Made by a program: the position numbers and the translations under genes
In this document: positions 32,969-39,749 of the stretch, one piece after another
Position numbering within the stretch: the stretch's first letter is position 1
How the letters are laid out: each line of letters opens with the position of its first letter
The notes under the pieces: model-generated
Databases searched by the model: none
Told to the model about the DNA's origin: nothing
The model's input: only the letters and a program-made list of their open reading frames with translations
Assembly (NCBI GenBank): GCA_035461525.1
Contig: DATHVD010000102.1
Span: forward strand, 1-39,749
Direction: 5' to 3'
Length of the DNA: 39,749 nucleotides
Origin: JAIBJN01 sp035461525
GTDB lineage: Bacteria; Actinomycetota; Thermoleophilia; Gaiellales; Gaiellaceae

Positions 32969-34657
32969 CTACCCCTCCTCCGTCCTGTGCGGGTCGGTCC
33001 AGGGAAGCTTGGAGTACGCGATCAGATCCGGGTGGAAGCCGTCCCAGCCCGTCCGCCAGACGGTGATGTAATCCACCTCGACGAGGTGGATGTACGGCCG
33101 GTCGCGCTGGTGGATCTCCTGCATCTCCCAGACGATCTGCTTCCGCTCCTCCTGGTCGACCGCGACCCCCTGCTGGGCGTAGAGCTCGTCGTACTCCGGG
33201 TTGCAGTAGCCCGTGTCGCTCCACCCGCCGAACTGGTCGCACGTCGTCACCGAGAGGACGAAGTCGGGGTCGAGGTAGCCGACCCAGCTCCACATGGAGA
33301 GGTCGAAGTCGAGGTACTCCCAGTCGGGGGCGCCGATCTCCTCGAACGCCGTCGTGTCGTCGAGCGCCTTCGGCGTCACCTTGACACCGATCTCGTCCAG
33401 GCCCTTCTGGATGATCTCGAAGGTCCGCTGCCCGCCCTGGACGCCGGTGGGCAGGATCAGCTCGTACTCCATCTTCTCGCCGTCCGCGACGCGGATCCCG
33501 TCCGACCCGCGCGCGTACCCGAGCTCGTCGAGGATTCGGTTGCCCTCGTCCGGGTCGTACGGCAGTGGCTGGATGTTCGGGTTCATCCACTCGCCGGTGA
33601 TCGGCGCGACGATGCTCGCAACGGGCGTCGCGTTCCCGCCGAAGACGACCTCGGCGATCTCCTCGCGGTCGATCGCGTACTCGAACGCCTCGCGCACTCG
33701 CGGCTCGAGCAGCTCGCGGTTGTCCGGCTTCTCCGGGTTGGAGTTGAAGATGAAGTTGTTGATCTGCGTCGACTCGACCTTCGAGACGATGACGTCCTCG
33801 TCCGCCTCGAGCTGGCCGACCGCGTTCGGCGGGACCTCCTCGAGGAAGTCGATCTCGCCTGCGCCGAAGGCGCTCAGAAGCGCGTCCTCGTTCTCGAAGT
33901 GCTGGTACCCGACCGCGTCCACGTTCGGCTCGGGGCCGTAGTAGTGCGGGTTCTTCTCGAAGATCGTCGTGCCCTTCCGGTCGAACTTCGTGATCACGAA
34001 CGGGCCGGCGCCGACGACGGGGAGGGCGTCCTGCGGGTTGAACTGCCGCAGGCCTTTCCCGTCCTCGCCGACGAGCGGCTCCCAGACGTGCCTGGGGAGG
34101 ATGAAGAACTGCTGCAGCTGCGGGAGCACGTTCCCCACCTGCCGGTCGTACTCGATCACGAGCGTCTGCGGGTCGGGCGCGGAGAGGCCCTTGACGTGGG
34201 AGAGGAACGGCGCGAGCAGCGACGTCGGGCCCTTGGCGAAGCGGAGCACCGTCTCCCCGGTCCAGACGGCGTCCTCGGCGGTGAGCGGCTGTCCGTCGGA
34301 CCAGGCGCCGGGCTTGAGCGTGAAGGTCCACGTGAGCCCGTCCTCGGAGGTTTCCCAGCTCTCGGCCCAGTCGCCCTCCCATTCGAACTCGGGGCTGTAC
34401 TGGACGAGGAGCGGATACTCGATCACGAACGCCTGGTACGACTCCGAGTTGAAGGCGACGAACGGGTTGATGGAGTCGATCTCGCCAGTGGTGCCGATGC
34501 GGAGGAGCCCGCCCTTGACGATCTCCCCTCCGTCCTCCTCGCTCTGGTCCGTCGTCCCTGTCGGCGTCTCGACGGCCTCGTCGTCGTCGCCGCCGCACGC
34601 CGCGAGCGTCGCGACGAGTGCGAGGGCCGCCAGGATCCAGAGAACGCGCTTCGCCAT
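32969..34657 (-). CDS. ABC transporter substrate-binding lipoprotein, SBP_bac_5 (peptide/nickel) family
   Basis: A 562-residue extracytoplasmic binding protein. Sec-type lipoprotein signal: MAKRVLWILAALALVATLAAC with lipobox Cys21, then an acidic linker. The mature protein has the family pattern: GGLLRIGTTGEIDSINPF, LAESW-like GDWAESWETSEDG, WTFTLKPGAWSDGQPLTAEDA, YAIDREEIAEVVF and PYIHLVEVDYI. Cargo in this family includes peptides, opines, sugars and nickel. The hydrolases in the operon suggest a peptide-like or amide compound. ATG 34657 is directly downstream of the S66 stop. Confidence 0.9.
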   Translation of the reverse strand: MAKRVLWILAALALVATLAACGGDDDEAVETPTGTTDQSEEDGGEIVKGGLLRIGTTGEIDSINPFVAFNSESYQAFVIEYPLLVQYSPEFEWEGDWAESWETSEDGLTWTFTLKPGAWSDGQPLTAEDAVWTGETVLRFAKGPTSLLAPFLSHVKGLSAPDPQTLVIEYDRQVGNVLPQLQQFFILPRHVWEPLVGEDGKGLRQFNPQDALPVVGAGPFVITKFDRKGTTIFEKNPHYYGPEPNVDAVGYQHFENEDALLSAFGAGEIDFLEEVPPNAVGQLEADEDVIVSKVESTQINNFIFNSNPEKPDNRELLEPRVREAFEYAIDREEIAEVVFGGNATPVASIVAPITGEWMNPNIQPLPYDPDEGNRILDELGYARGSDGIRVADGEKMEYELILPTGVQGGQRTFEIIQKGLDEIGVKVTPKALDDTTAFEEIGAPDWEYLDFDLSMWSWVGYLDPDFVLSVTTCDQFGGWSDTGYCNPEYDELYAQQGVAVDQEERKQIVWEMQEIHQRDRPYIHLVEVDYITVWRTGWDGFHPDLIAYSKLPWTDPHRTEEG

Positions 34658-34658
34658 C

Positions 34659-35630
34659 TCAGTCTCCCCTCTCTCCGGCGAGGCCGGAGGTTTCGAAGGT
34701 CAGCGTCCTCGCGTCGGCGTCGAGCGTCGCAGTCACGCCCAGCGGAATGGTGGCGAGGTGCTTCCCGTGCCCCAAGGGAAGCTTGTATACCACGGGGACG
34801 CCGAGGGGTTCGAGATGCTGCTCCAAGACGTCCTCAATCGAGCGCGTTCTTGGCCATTCGGGCCTAATTTCGCGCCAGTCGCACTTCTCCATGTCTCCGA
34901 CTACGACGCCCCGGACGCCCGCGAGTTTGCCGGCGTGGCCAAGCTGCGTGAGCATCCCGTCGACGTACCACGGCGGCGCGTCGTAGTCCTCGAAGAAGAA
35001 GATCGAGCCCTCGAGGTCGACTTCCCACGGAGTCCCCAGGGTCTGGAGGAGGAGCCAGAGGCAGCCGCCGGCGAGCGGCGCCGTCACCGTGCCGCCCCGC
35101 AGTGTGCGGACGTAGGGGTCGTCGGGATCGCGCGGCACCGGACCGGCGGCGCCTCCGCGCAGGGCGGCGAGGAGCCGCTCGCGCGTGAAATCGGTCGTCT
35201 CCGGGTCGCCGACGCCGGCGAGCCCGGGGCCGTAGAAGGTGGCGAGCCCCGCCTGCTGGCGCAGCACGACGTGGAGCGCGGTGATGTCCGAGTAGCCGAC
35301 GAAGGGCTTCGGGCTCGCGACGACGACGTCGAGGTCGAGGTGCGGGATCGCCTGCGCCGAGCCGAAGCCGCCCTGCAGGCACTGGACGACGTCCACCTCG
35401 GGGTCGGCGAACATCGCAGTCACGTCGGCACCGCGCCGCTCGGGGCTGCCCGCGACGTAGTCGTCGCGCTCGAACGCCCCCCGCGCGAGCTTGACGCGAT
35501 AGCCCCGCGCCTCCCACCACTCGACGCCGCGCAGGACCTCGGAGCGGTTCTCGTACGGACTCGCCGGCGCCGGGACGCCGATGGTGCCGCCCTCGGGAAG
35601 CGGCGGCGCGAGGAGCGTCGCCTCCCTCAC
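34659..35630 (-). CDS. S66 peptidase (LD-carboxypeptidase/MccF family)
   Basis: A 323-residue serine peptidase. Ser114 in VGYSDITALH is the nucleophile of the family. Glu214 in IFFFEDYDAPPWYVD and His288 in LPLGHGKHLATIPLG are the likely Glu-His partners. QGGFGSAQAI is a conserved loop. Members either cleave the L,D-peptide bond of murein tetrapeptide (LdcA) or hydrolyse amide-linked toxin conjugates (MccF, microcin C immunity). Here the Asp-Tyr-Asp-Ala-Pro loop replaces the commoner vGExPYRxDR, so specificity is uncertain. No signal peptide, thus cytoplasmic. GTG 35630 overlaps the C45 stop. Position inside an Opp operon fits acting on imported substrate. Confidence 0.87.
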   Translation of the reverse strand: MREATLLAPPLPEGGTIGVPAPASPYENRSEVLRGVEWWEARGYRVKLARGAFERDDYVAGSPERRGADVTAMFADPEVDVVQCLQGGFGSAQAIPHLDLDVVVASPKPFVGYSDITALHVVLRQQAGLATFYGPGLAGVGDPETTDFTRERLLAALRGGAAGPVPRDPDDPYVRTLRGGTVTAPLAGGCLWLLLQTLGTPWEVDLEGSIFFFEDYDAPPWYVDGMLTQLGHAGKLAGVRGVVVGDMEKCDWREIRPEWPRTRSIEDVLEQHLEPLGVPVVYKLPLGHGKHLATIPLGVTATLDADARTLTFETSGLAGERGD

Positions 35631-36625
35631 GCCTCGAACCGGTAGACCTGGGCCGCGTCGCCCGAGCAGGGGTTGCCGCGGCCGAAGCGGATCTCGCCGG
35701 CCGTGACGTCGGCGACGCACCAGAAGACGGTCTTGACCGTCCTTGCGCCCTCGCCGTGGCGGCACAGGGCCTCGTGGTCGGCGAGCGCCTCGCGCAGGTC
35801 GACGAGGGTGAGGCCCTCGCCGTCCGCCAGCTCGCGCGCCCGGTCGAGGCGCTTCGTGGAGTCGGCGACGAAGGCCGAGCTCTCGAGGTCGCGCATGTCG
35901 GCGCGGGCGTAGTGGTTCGTGTGCGCGAGGAACCCGTCGGCGCCCGGCACGTCGATGCCCGCCCGCGTGGCCGAGCCCTCGACGTTGAGCGCGCCCCCGT
36001 CGCGGTGTGCGAGCACCCAGTTGTAGGAAGAGGCGCGCGCCGGATGCAGCACCGCCTCGACCGCCTCCGCCAGGGTCCGCCGGGTGAGGACGTCGCGCAC
36101 CTGTAGGAGGCGGGGAATCCCCACCCGCTCGTCGTTCGGCGAGAGCTCGTTCCCGGTCACAGAGAGCCCTGCGTCGTTCCAGCCGACGCTGATCCATGGC
36201 CCGGTCCCGAGCGTGAAGACGACGGGCTCGCCGGGAACGCGCCACTCGAGGGCGACGAGGTCGTCCTCCTCCTCGGCGTAGAGGTCGTTGTTGTGCGCGA
36301 CGAGGAGGTGGCCGTCCGCCGTCCGGGCGCCCGTGAGCACGAGGTCGCTGCACCCGGTGGGCGCCTCGGCCGGGGCGAGCTCCTCGATCGAGGCGGCGAA
36401 GACGGCGAGCGGATCGGCGCCGGCGCCTTCCGCCACGCCGTTCAGCTCCTCGACGATCCAGGGCACGTGCACGCGCGTGACCTCGCGGTAGCGCGCGACG
36501 AGCGCAGCGTCCGGCGAGGGCCCGGCGACGAATCGGCGTACGGCCTCCGCGGTCGCCTCGCCTATCTGCATCCCGACCTCGGCGTGCGTCCCCTCGACCC
36601 GGACGACCGGGATGGGAGCGGTCAC
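35627..36625 (-). CDS. C45-type Ntn-hydrolase (acyl-CoA:6-aminopenicillanate acyltransferase-like)
   Basis: A 332-residue protein of the isopenicillin N acyltransferase/C45 autoproteolytic family. N-terminal segment VRVEGTHAEVGMQIGEATAE matches the family start. Gly91-Cys92 in PTGCSDLVLTG is the predicted self-cleavage site; Cys92 becomes the N-terminal nucleophile of the beta subunit. VAHNNDLY follows, with Asn/Asp residues of the Ntn fold, then GWNDAGLSVTGNELSP and ALNVEGSA. The fungal enzyme makes penicillins; bacterial relatives mostly hydrolyse or transfer acyl groups on amines. GTG 36625 overlaps the creatininase stop. Probably removes or installs an N-acyl group on the operon's substrate. 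Confidence 0.83.
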   Translation of the reverse strand: MTAPIPVVRVEGTHAEVGMQIGEATAEAVRRFVAGPSPDAALVARYREVTRVHVPWIVEELNGVAEGAGADPLAVFAASIEELAPAEAPTGCSDLVLTGARTADGHLLVAHNNDLYAEEEDDLVALEWRVPGEPVVFTLGTGPWISVGWNDAGLSVTGNELSPNDERVGIPRLLQVRDVLTRRTLAEAVEAVLHPARASSYNWVLAHRDGGALNVEGSATRAGIDVPGADGFLAHTNHYARADMRDLESSAFVADSTKRLDRARELADGEGLTLVDLREALADHEALCRHGEGARTVKTVFWCVADVTAGEIRFGRGNPCSGDAAQVYRFEA

Positions 36626-37434
36626 GGCGTCTCCCGGGGCTCGCGCCGCGCCGGGAGCGGCATGGCGAGAAGCTCGCGCACGAAGCCGACGCACTCCTCG
36701 ACGGCGGCCGCGAGCAGCGCCTCGCCCTTCTCGGCCGTCGCCTTCGTCGCGTCGCCCTGCACGCCGGTCGCCGAGAACGACGACCACCACGGCATGACCT
36801 TGAGCGGGCCGTCGGCCCAGTCCATGAACGCGTATTCGCCGGCCGGGAAGCCACGCTCGTCGACGGCCTTCTCCATGTCCACCGCTGCCGGGTCGATGGC
36901 GAGGTAGATGGAAGTCTCGAGCTCGCAGGCGTGGCCCATGCCGCCGCGCTCCGAGTTCCGCAGGCCCTCGATCCGGGCGAGCGAGCGGCTTCCCGAGAGG
37001 TAGAAGGCGGCGGCCGCGAGCACCTCCGGGTGCTCCACGCAGACGAGCCGTGCGGCCGTTTCGACGAGGTTCTGGTTCGAGCCGTGTCCGTTGAGGAAGA
37101 GCATCCGGCGGAAGCCGTGCCGCGCGAGCGAGACGCCGACGTCGGCGCAGTAGCGCGCGAACGTGTCCCAGCCGATCGTGATGGGGCCGGGGAAGTCCAT
37201 ATGGTGCGGCGAGTAGCCGTGCGGGATCGGTGGGAGGAGGACGACCTCGTCCGGCGCCGCCGCGGCCGTGCGCCCGCAGACCTCGGCCGTGATCCGGAGG
37301 TCGGTGTCGATCGGCAGGTGCGGCCCGTGGTCCTCGAGCGTCGCCACGGGCACGAGGCAGACGCGCTCCTCCGCCGCGGCCCGGCGCACCTCCGGCCAGG
37401 TCAGGCGCTCGTAGAGGAGCGGGCTACCCCACAT
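36622..37434 (-). CDS. Creatininase-family amidohydrolase
   Basis: A 270-residue metal-dependent cyclic-amide hydrolase-type protein. Metal-site residues Glu34, His36 and Asp45 in LEDHGPHLPIDTD sit at the same positions as in Pseudomonas creatininase. His117 in NGHGSN and Glu171/Glu173 in GHACELETS complete the family pattern. The creatininase Glu122 is not conserved after the NGH motif, so true creatininase activity is not assured. Relatives include the mycofactocin peptidase MftE and FAPy deformylase ArfB. First gene of a nine-gene operon with a -10 6 nt upstream. The 95-bp gap upstream to the OsmC stop is the operon's promoter region. Confidence 0.87.
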   Translation of the reverse strand: MWGSPLLYERLTWPEVRRAAAEERVCLVPVATLEDHGPHLPIDTDLRITAEVCGRTAAAAPDEVVLLPPIPHGYSPHHMDFPGPITIGWDTFARYCADVGVSLARHGFRRMLFLNGHGSNQNLVETAARLVCVEHPEVLAAAAFYLSGSRSLARIEGLRNSERGGMGHACELETSIYLAIDPAAVDMEKAVDERGFPAGEYAFMDWADGPLKVMPWWSSFSATGVQGDATKATAEKGEALLAAAVEECVGFVRELLAMPLPARREPRETP

Positions 37435-37440
37435 CGGCCG

Positions 37441-37446
37441 ATGGTA
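37441..37446 (-). promoter_or_regulatory. -10 element of the creatininase-Opp operon
   Basis: TACCAT on the minus strand ends 6 nt before ATG 37434, the same spacing as at the Rieske and amidohydrolase operons, implying a leaderless mRNA. No -35 consensus is visible; GTGGCCAC at 37463-37470 is a short palindrome in the -35 zone. Confidence 0.45.
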
Positions 37447-37488
37447 ACGCCCGGCGGGCGGCCGTGGCCACGGGCCCCACGTTCGCCT

Positions 37489-37503
37489 GCAACAGACCGT
37501 TGC
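37489..37503 (-). terminator. Weak hairpin after the OsmC gene
   Basis: GCAAC-AGACC-GTTGC forms a 5-bp stem with a 5-nt loop 27 nt past the OsmC stop. No U-tract. It could terminate OsmC transcription before the creatininase operon promoter, or be fortuitous. Confidence 0.25.
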
Positions 37504-37529
37504 TTGCGGAGCTTCGCCCGCCGGGGCCG

Positions 37530-37967
37530 CTACCCCTCGAGCGACGCGTCGACCGTGATCTCGGGCACGCCGCTGAGGGCCTGCGAGACCGGGCAGCCGT
37601 TCTTGGCCGCCTCGGCCGCCTCGCGGAAGGCCTCCTCGTCGAGCCCCGGGACGGCGCCGCGGACCTCGAGAGCGACCGTCGTGATCCCCGTCCCGGGGAC
37701 GAACGTCACGCTGGCCCGCGTCGTCAGCCGCTCGGGCGCGTTCCCCGCGTTGGCGAGGCCGCCCGAGAGCGCCATCGAGAAGCAGGCGGCGTGCGCGGCC
37801 GCGATCAGCTCCTCCGGGCTCGTCGTCGCGCCCGTCGGGTCCTCGGCGCGCGCCGCCCAGGTGACGTCGAGCGGCCCGAACGCTCCGGTGCCGACCCGTT
37901 CGATCGTGCCGCTACCCTCCGTGAGGCTCCCCTGCCAGGAAACCTCCGCGTGCCGCTCCGTGGCCAT
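37530..37967 (-). CDS. osmC: OsmC-family hydroperoxide reductase-like protein
   Basis: A 145-residue protein of the OsmC/Ohr family, cytoplasmic thiol peroxidases for organic hydroperoxides. The two redox cysteines are present: Cys62 in AAHAACFSMAL and Cys125 in NGCPVSQAL. The order SPEELIAAAHAACF favours OsmC over Ohr. ATG 37967 has a strong Shine-Dalgarno (AGGGAGG) on the minus strand, unlike the leaderless operon starts. Monocistronic; divergent from the DEAD-box helicase. Confidence 0.88.
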   Translation of the reverse strand: MATERHAEVSWQGSLTEGSGTIERVGTGAFGPLDVTWAARAEDPTGATTSPEELIAAAHAACFSMALSGGLANAGNAPERLTTRASVTFVPGTGITTVALEVRGAVPGLDEEAFREAAEAAKNGCPVSQALSGVPEITVDASLEG

Positions 37968-38034
37968 GCGCCCTCCCTCTCGTCTACGACCCCGTGACTC
38001 TACCCGAGCGCCTCTGCTGCTACGCTTGGAGTGA

Positions 38035-38116
38035 GGCCGGCGCGGTGCCGGCCGTGAGATGAGCTTTCCGTTCCTCCTTCGGACGTTCGGGTCAGGCGCG
38101 TCTCGAGCAGAAGGAG
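38035..38116 (+). promoter_or_regulatory. Structured 5' leader of the DEAD-box helicase gene
   Basis: Two elements lie in the 158-bp gap before the helicase. GGCCGGC-GCGGT-GCCGGCC (38035-38053) is a perfect 7-bp hairpin. Downstream, CTCCTTC (38074-38080) is fully complementary to GAAGGAG (38110-38116), which contains the Shine-Dalgarno AAGGAG 9 nt before the ATG. Pairing would hide the ribosome-binding site. A TACGCT hexamer at 38021-38026 may be the -10, although no -35 fits. Confidence 0.45.
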
Positions 38117-38125
38117 TCGAACAAC

Positions 38126-39298
38126 ATGTCTCAGCAGTCTTTCCGCGGTCTCGGCGTGTCGCAGCCCGTCGTCGACGCGCTGGCCGTACGCTCCGTCACG
38201 GAGCCGTTCCGGATCCAGACCCTCGCCCTCCCCGACGCGCTCGCCGGGCTCGACGTCCTGGCCAAGTCGCCGACCGGGTCGGGCAAGACGCTCGCCTTCG
38301 GGCTGCCCATCGTCGAGCGCACAGAGCCGCGCGATGCGAGGCCGAGCGCCCTCGTGCTCGTCCCCACGCGCGAGCTCGCCGTGCAGGTGACCGAACAGCT
38401 CGAGCCCCTGGGCGCGGTCAAGGGCCTGAAGGTGGCCGCGGTCTACGGCGGCATGCCCATCCGCAGGCAGACGGACGCGGCGCGTGGGGCGCACGTCCTC
38501 GTCGCCACGCCCGGCCGCCTCGAGGACGTCGCGCAGCGTCGCCTGGTCGACCTCTCCCGCATCAGGATCTTCGTCCTCGACGAGGCCGACCGGATGCTCG
38601 ACATGGGCTTCAAGCCGCAGGTCGACCGCATCGTGCGCCGGCTGCCCGGCAACCGGCAGACGATGTTCTTCTCGGCGACGCTCGACGGCGAGGTCGGAGA
38701 GCTGGCGCGCGCCTACACGTCGAGCCCGTCGCGGTTCGAGGCCGAGGCGCCCGCCGACCGGGCCGAGGGCGAGATCGAGCACCGCTTCGTCCCGGTCACG
38801 GCCGACAACAAGCTGGACACGCTCGTCGAGCACCTCGGCCGCGAGGACGGCCGGACGCTCGTCTTCGTCCGCACGAAGCGCGGCGCCGACCGCCTCGCCC
38901 ACCGCCTTGCGCGCAAGGGTGTGGAGGCGGTGGCCATGCACGGGGACATGACCCAGTCCTCGCGCCAGCGGGCGCTCCGTCGCTTCGAGTCGGGCCAGGT
39001 GCCCGTGCTCGTTGCCACCGACGTGGCCGCCCGCGGCCTCGACATCGAGGACATCGAGCACGTGATCAACTTCGACCCGCCCGACGAGGACAAGGGCTAC
39101 CTCCACCGCACAGGCCGGACGGGCCGGGCCGGCAAGAGCGGGATCGCGGTCACGTTCGTCCTCCCCGAGCAGCAGGCGGAGACGAGCCGGGTCGCCAGCC
39201 GCCTCGGCCACCGCGAGAAGTTCGAGGAGGCGGGGATGAAGACCGCCCGCGCGAGGCTCGTCTACACGAGCCGGCGCAGCCGCCGCTCCAAGTGGTAG
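38126..39298 (+). CDS. DEAD-box ATP-dependent RNA helicase
   Basis: A 390-residue helicase core with very short flanks. Motifs in order: Q-motif (FRIQTLALP, Gln31), Walker A SPTGSGKT (48-55; Ala to Ser at first position), PTRELA, TPGRLED, VLDEADRMLDMGF (motif II), FFSATL (motif III), then the second RecA domain with LVFVRTKRGADRLA, HGDMTQSSRQRAL, ATDVAARGLDI and HRTGRTGRAGKSG. The C-terminal tail is basic (TSRRSRRSKW), useful for RNA contact. RhlE-like by size and motif set. Unwinds structured RNA in ribosome assembly, decay or cold adaptation. Strong Shine-Dalgarno AAGGAG; leader suggests regulation. Confidence 0.93.
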   Translation: MSQQSFRGLGVSQPVVDALAVRSVTEPFRIQTLALPDALAGLDVLAKSPTGSGKTLAFGLPIVERTEPRDARPSALVLVPTRELAVQVTEQLEPLGAVKGLKVAAVYGGMPIRRQTDAARGAHVLVATPGRLEDVAQRRLVDLSRIRIFVLDEADRMLDMGFKPQVDRIVRRLPGNRQTMFFSATLDGEVGELARAYTSSPSRFEAEAPADRAEGEIEHRFVPVTADNKLDTLVEHLGREDGRTLVFVRTKRGADRLAHRLARKGVEAVAMHGDMTQSSRQRALRRFESGQVPVLVATDVAARGLDIEDIEHVINFDPPDEDKGYLHRTGRTGRAGKSGIAVTFVLPEQQAETSRVASRLGHREKFEEAGMKTARARLVYTSRRSRRSKW

Positions 39299-39331
39299 AG
39301 CCCTAACCGAACCCGGCCGGAATCCTTACTC

Positions 39332-39353
39332 GCTCAGGGGCGAACCCTGGAGC
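39332..39353 (+). terminator. Candidate terminator hairpin after the helicase
   Basis: GCTC+AGGG pairs with CCCT+GAGC around a GCGAA loop, an 8-bp stem interrupted by one bulged G (39349), beginning 33 nt after the helicase stop. No U-tract follows. Fits a GC-rich intrinsic terminator. Confidence 0.45.
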
Positions 39354-39368
39354 TCGGCTCCGTATCGT

Positions 39369-39400
39369 CGGGGTGCGTCCCCGGCGCCCCCGGCCGGGGG
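39369..39400 (+). repeat. Two tandem hairpins upstream of the secreted-protein gene
   Basis: CGGGG-TGCGT-CCCCG (39369-39383) and the self-complementary CCCCCGGCCGGGGG (39387-39400) lie between a TATCGT hexamer (39363-39368, possible -10) and the ribosome-binding site AAAGGGAG. If TATCGT is the -10, both would be in the 5' leader and could tune translation. Confidence 0.4.
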
Positions 39401-39414
39401 GAAAGGGAGTCGAG

Positions 39415-39749
39415 ATGACGAGGATGAGGAAGATCGCAGCCGCAGGGCTCGCGGGCGTCGTCGCGACGCTCGCCCTTGCGGCCGTCGCGCCCGCAGCGGC
39501 GGGCGGCGCCGGCGAGGTGCGTCGCAGCGGATCGTGCACCGGCGCGAGCACGTGGAAGCTCAAGCTGAAAAAGGACGACGGGCGCATCGAGACGGAGTTC
39601 GAAGTCGACCAGAACAAGGTCGGCAAGCGCTGGAAGGTCGTCCTGAAGCACAACGGCGTCCGCTACTTCAAGGGCATCCGCACCACGGTCGCCCCCAGCG
39701 GCTCGTTCGAGGTGGAGCGCCGTGTGGACGACGTCGCGGGCACGGACAG
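39415..39749 (+). CDS. Small secreted protein, N-terminal part (cut by window edge)
   Basis: An open frame from ATG 39415 to the last base without a stop; at least 111 residues. Ribosome-binding site AAAGGGAG lies 5 nt upstream. The N-terminus is a Sec signal peptide: basic start (MTRMRK), an Ala/Val-rich core and an Ala-x-Ala-type end (APAAAG). The mature part starts near GGAGEVRRSGSC and continues with TWKLKLKKDDGRIETEFEVD, VGKRWKVVLKHNG and APSGSFEVERR. That pattern suggests a small beta-rich extracellular or wall-associated domain. No function is recognised. Confidence 0.75.
   Translation, partial: MTRMRKIAAAGLAGVVATLALAAVAPAAAGGAGEVRRSGSCTGASTWKLKLKKDDGRIETEFEVDQNKVGKRWKVVLKHNGVRYFKGIRTTVAPSGSFEVERRVDDVAGTD

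Overview
The window is a very GC-rich, gene-dense bacterial segment. It has frequent GTG starts, 4-bp GTGA/ATGA overlaps between consecutive genes, and several operons that begin with a -10-like hexamer only 6-7 nt before the start codon (probable leaderless mRNAs). With the Tat/lipoprotein signals and the CoA and oxidative catabolic gene content, this points to an actinobacterium. A Gaiella/Solirubrobacter-like member of the Thermoleophilia would fit, but this is inferred from style and gene content only; no rRNA or tRNA is present. No insertion sequence, CRISPR array, prophage or integrase was seen, and no stretch over 300 bp lacks a gene.

Region 1 (1-8303) is CoA and hydroxyacid metabolism. 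A three-gene operon (acyl-CoA dehydrogenase, NDP-forming acyl-CoA synthetase, 2,4-dienoyl-CoA-reductase-like SDR) converges on a thioesterase/acyl-CoA dehydrogenase pair. A D-2-hydroxyacid dehydrogenase, a second SDR and a MOSC protein follow.

Region 2 (8300-24974) looks like an amine or methylated-amine utilisation island. A leftward operon encodes a Rieske oxygenase of the glycine betaine/carnitine type, a trimethylamine-dehydrogenase (TMADH) family iron-sulfur flavoprotein and an enoyl-CoA hydratase. A rightward operon encodes a spermidine/putrescine-type binding protein and two permeases. The matching ATPase lies on the opposite strand, at the end of an operon with a TPP-dependent decarboxylase-like enzyme and an aminotransferase. 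A second TMADH-family paralogue follows, lacking one cluster cysteine and coupled to a CocE-type hydrolase. An amidohydrolase and a small Rieske ferredoxin come next. Together these could import a polyamine-like or quaternary-amine compound, N-dealkylate or deaminate it, and decarboxylate the resulting 2-oxo acid.

Region 3 (24975-27412) is a two-gene unit: an archaeal-type AAA ATPase and a multi-pass membrane protein with an alpha/beta-hydrolase domain.

Region 4 (37434 down to 27416, minus strand) is a nine-gene, almost gapless operon: creatininase-family hydrolase, C45 Ntn-hydrolase, S66 carboxypeptidase (LdcA/MccF type), a complete Opp/Dpp transporter and a YtcJ-type amidohydrolase. Four unrelated amide-hydrolase folds around one peptide importer suggest uptake and dismantling of an unusual peptide, lactam or amide compound. 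This is the best candidate here for an uncharacterised pathway.

Region 5 (37530-39749) holds an OsmC-family protein, a DEAD-box RNA helicase with a structured leader, and the start of a small secreted protein cut by the window edge.
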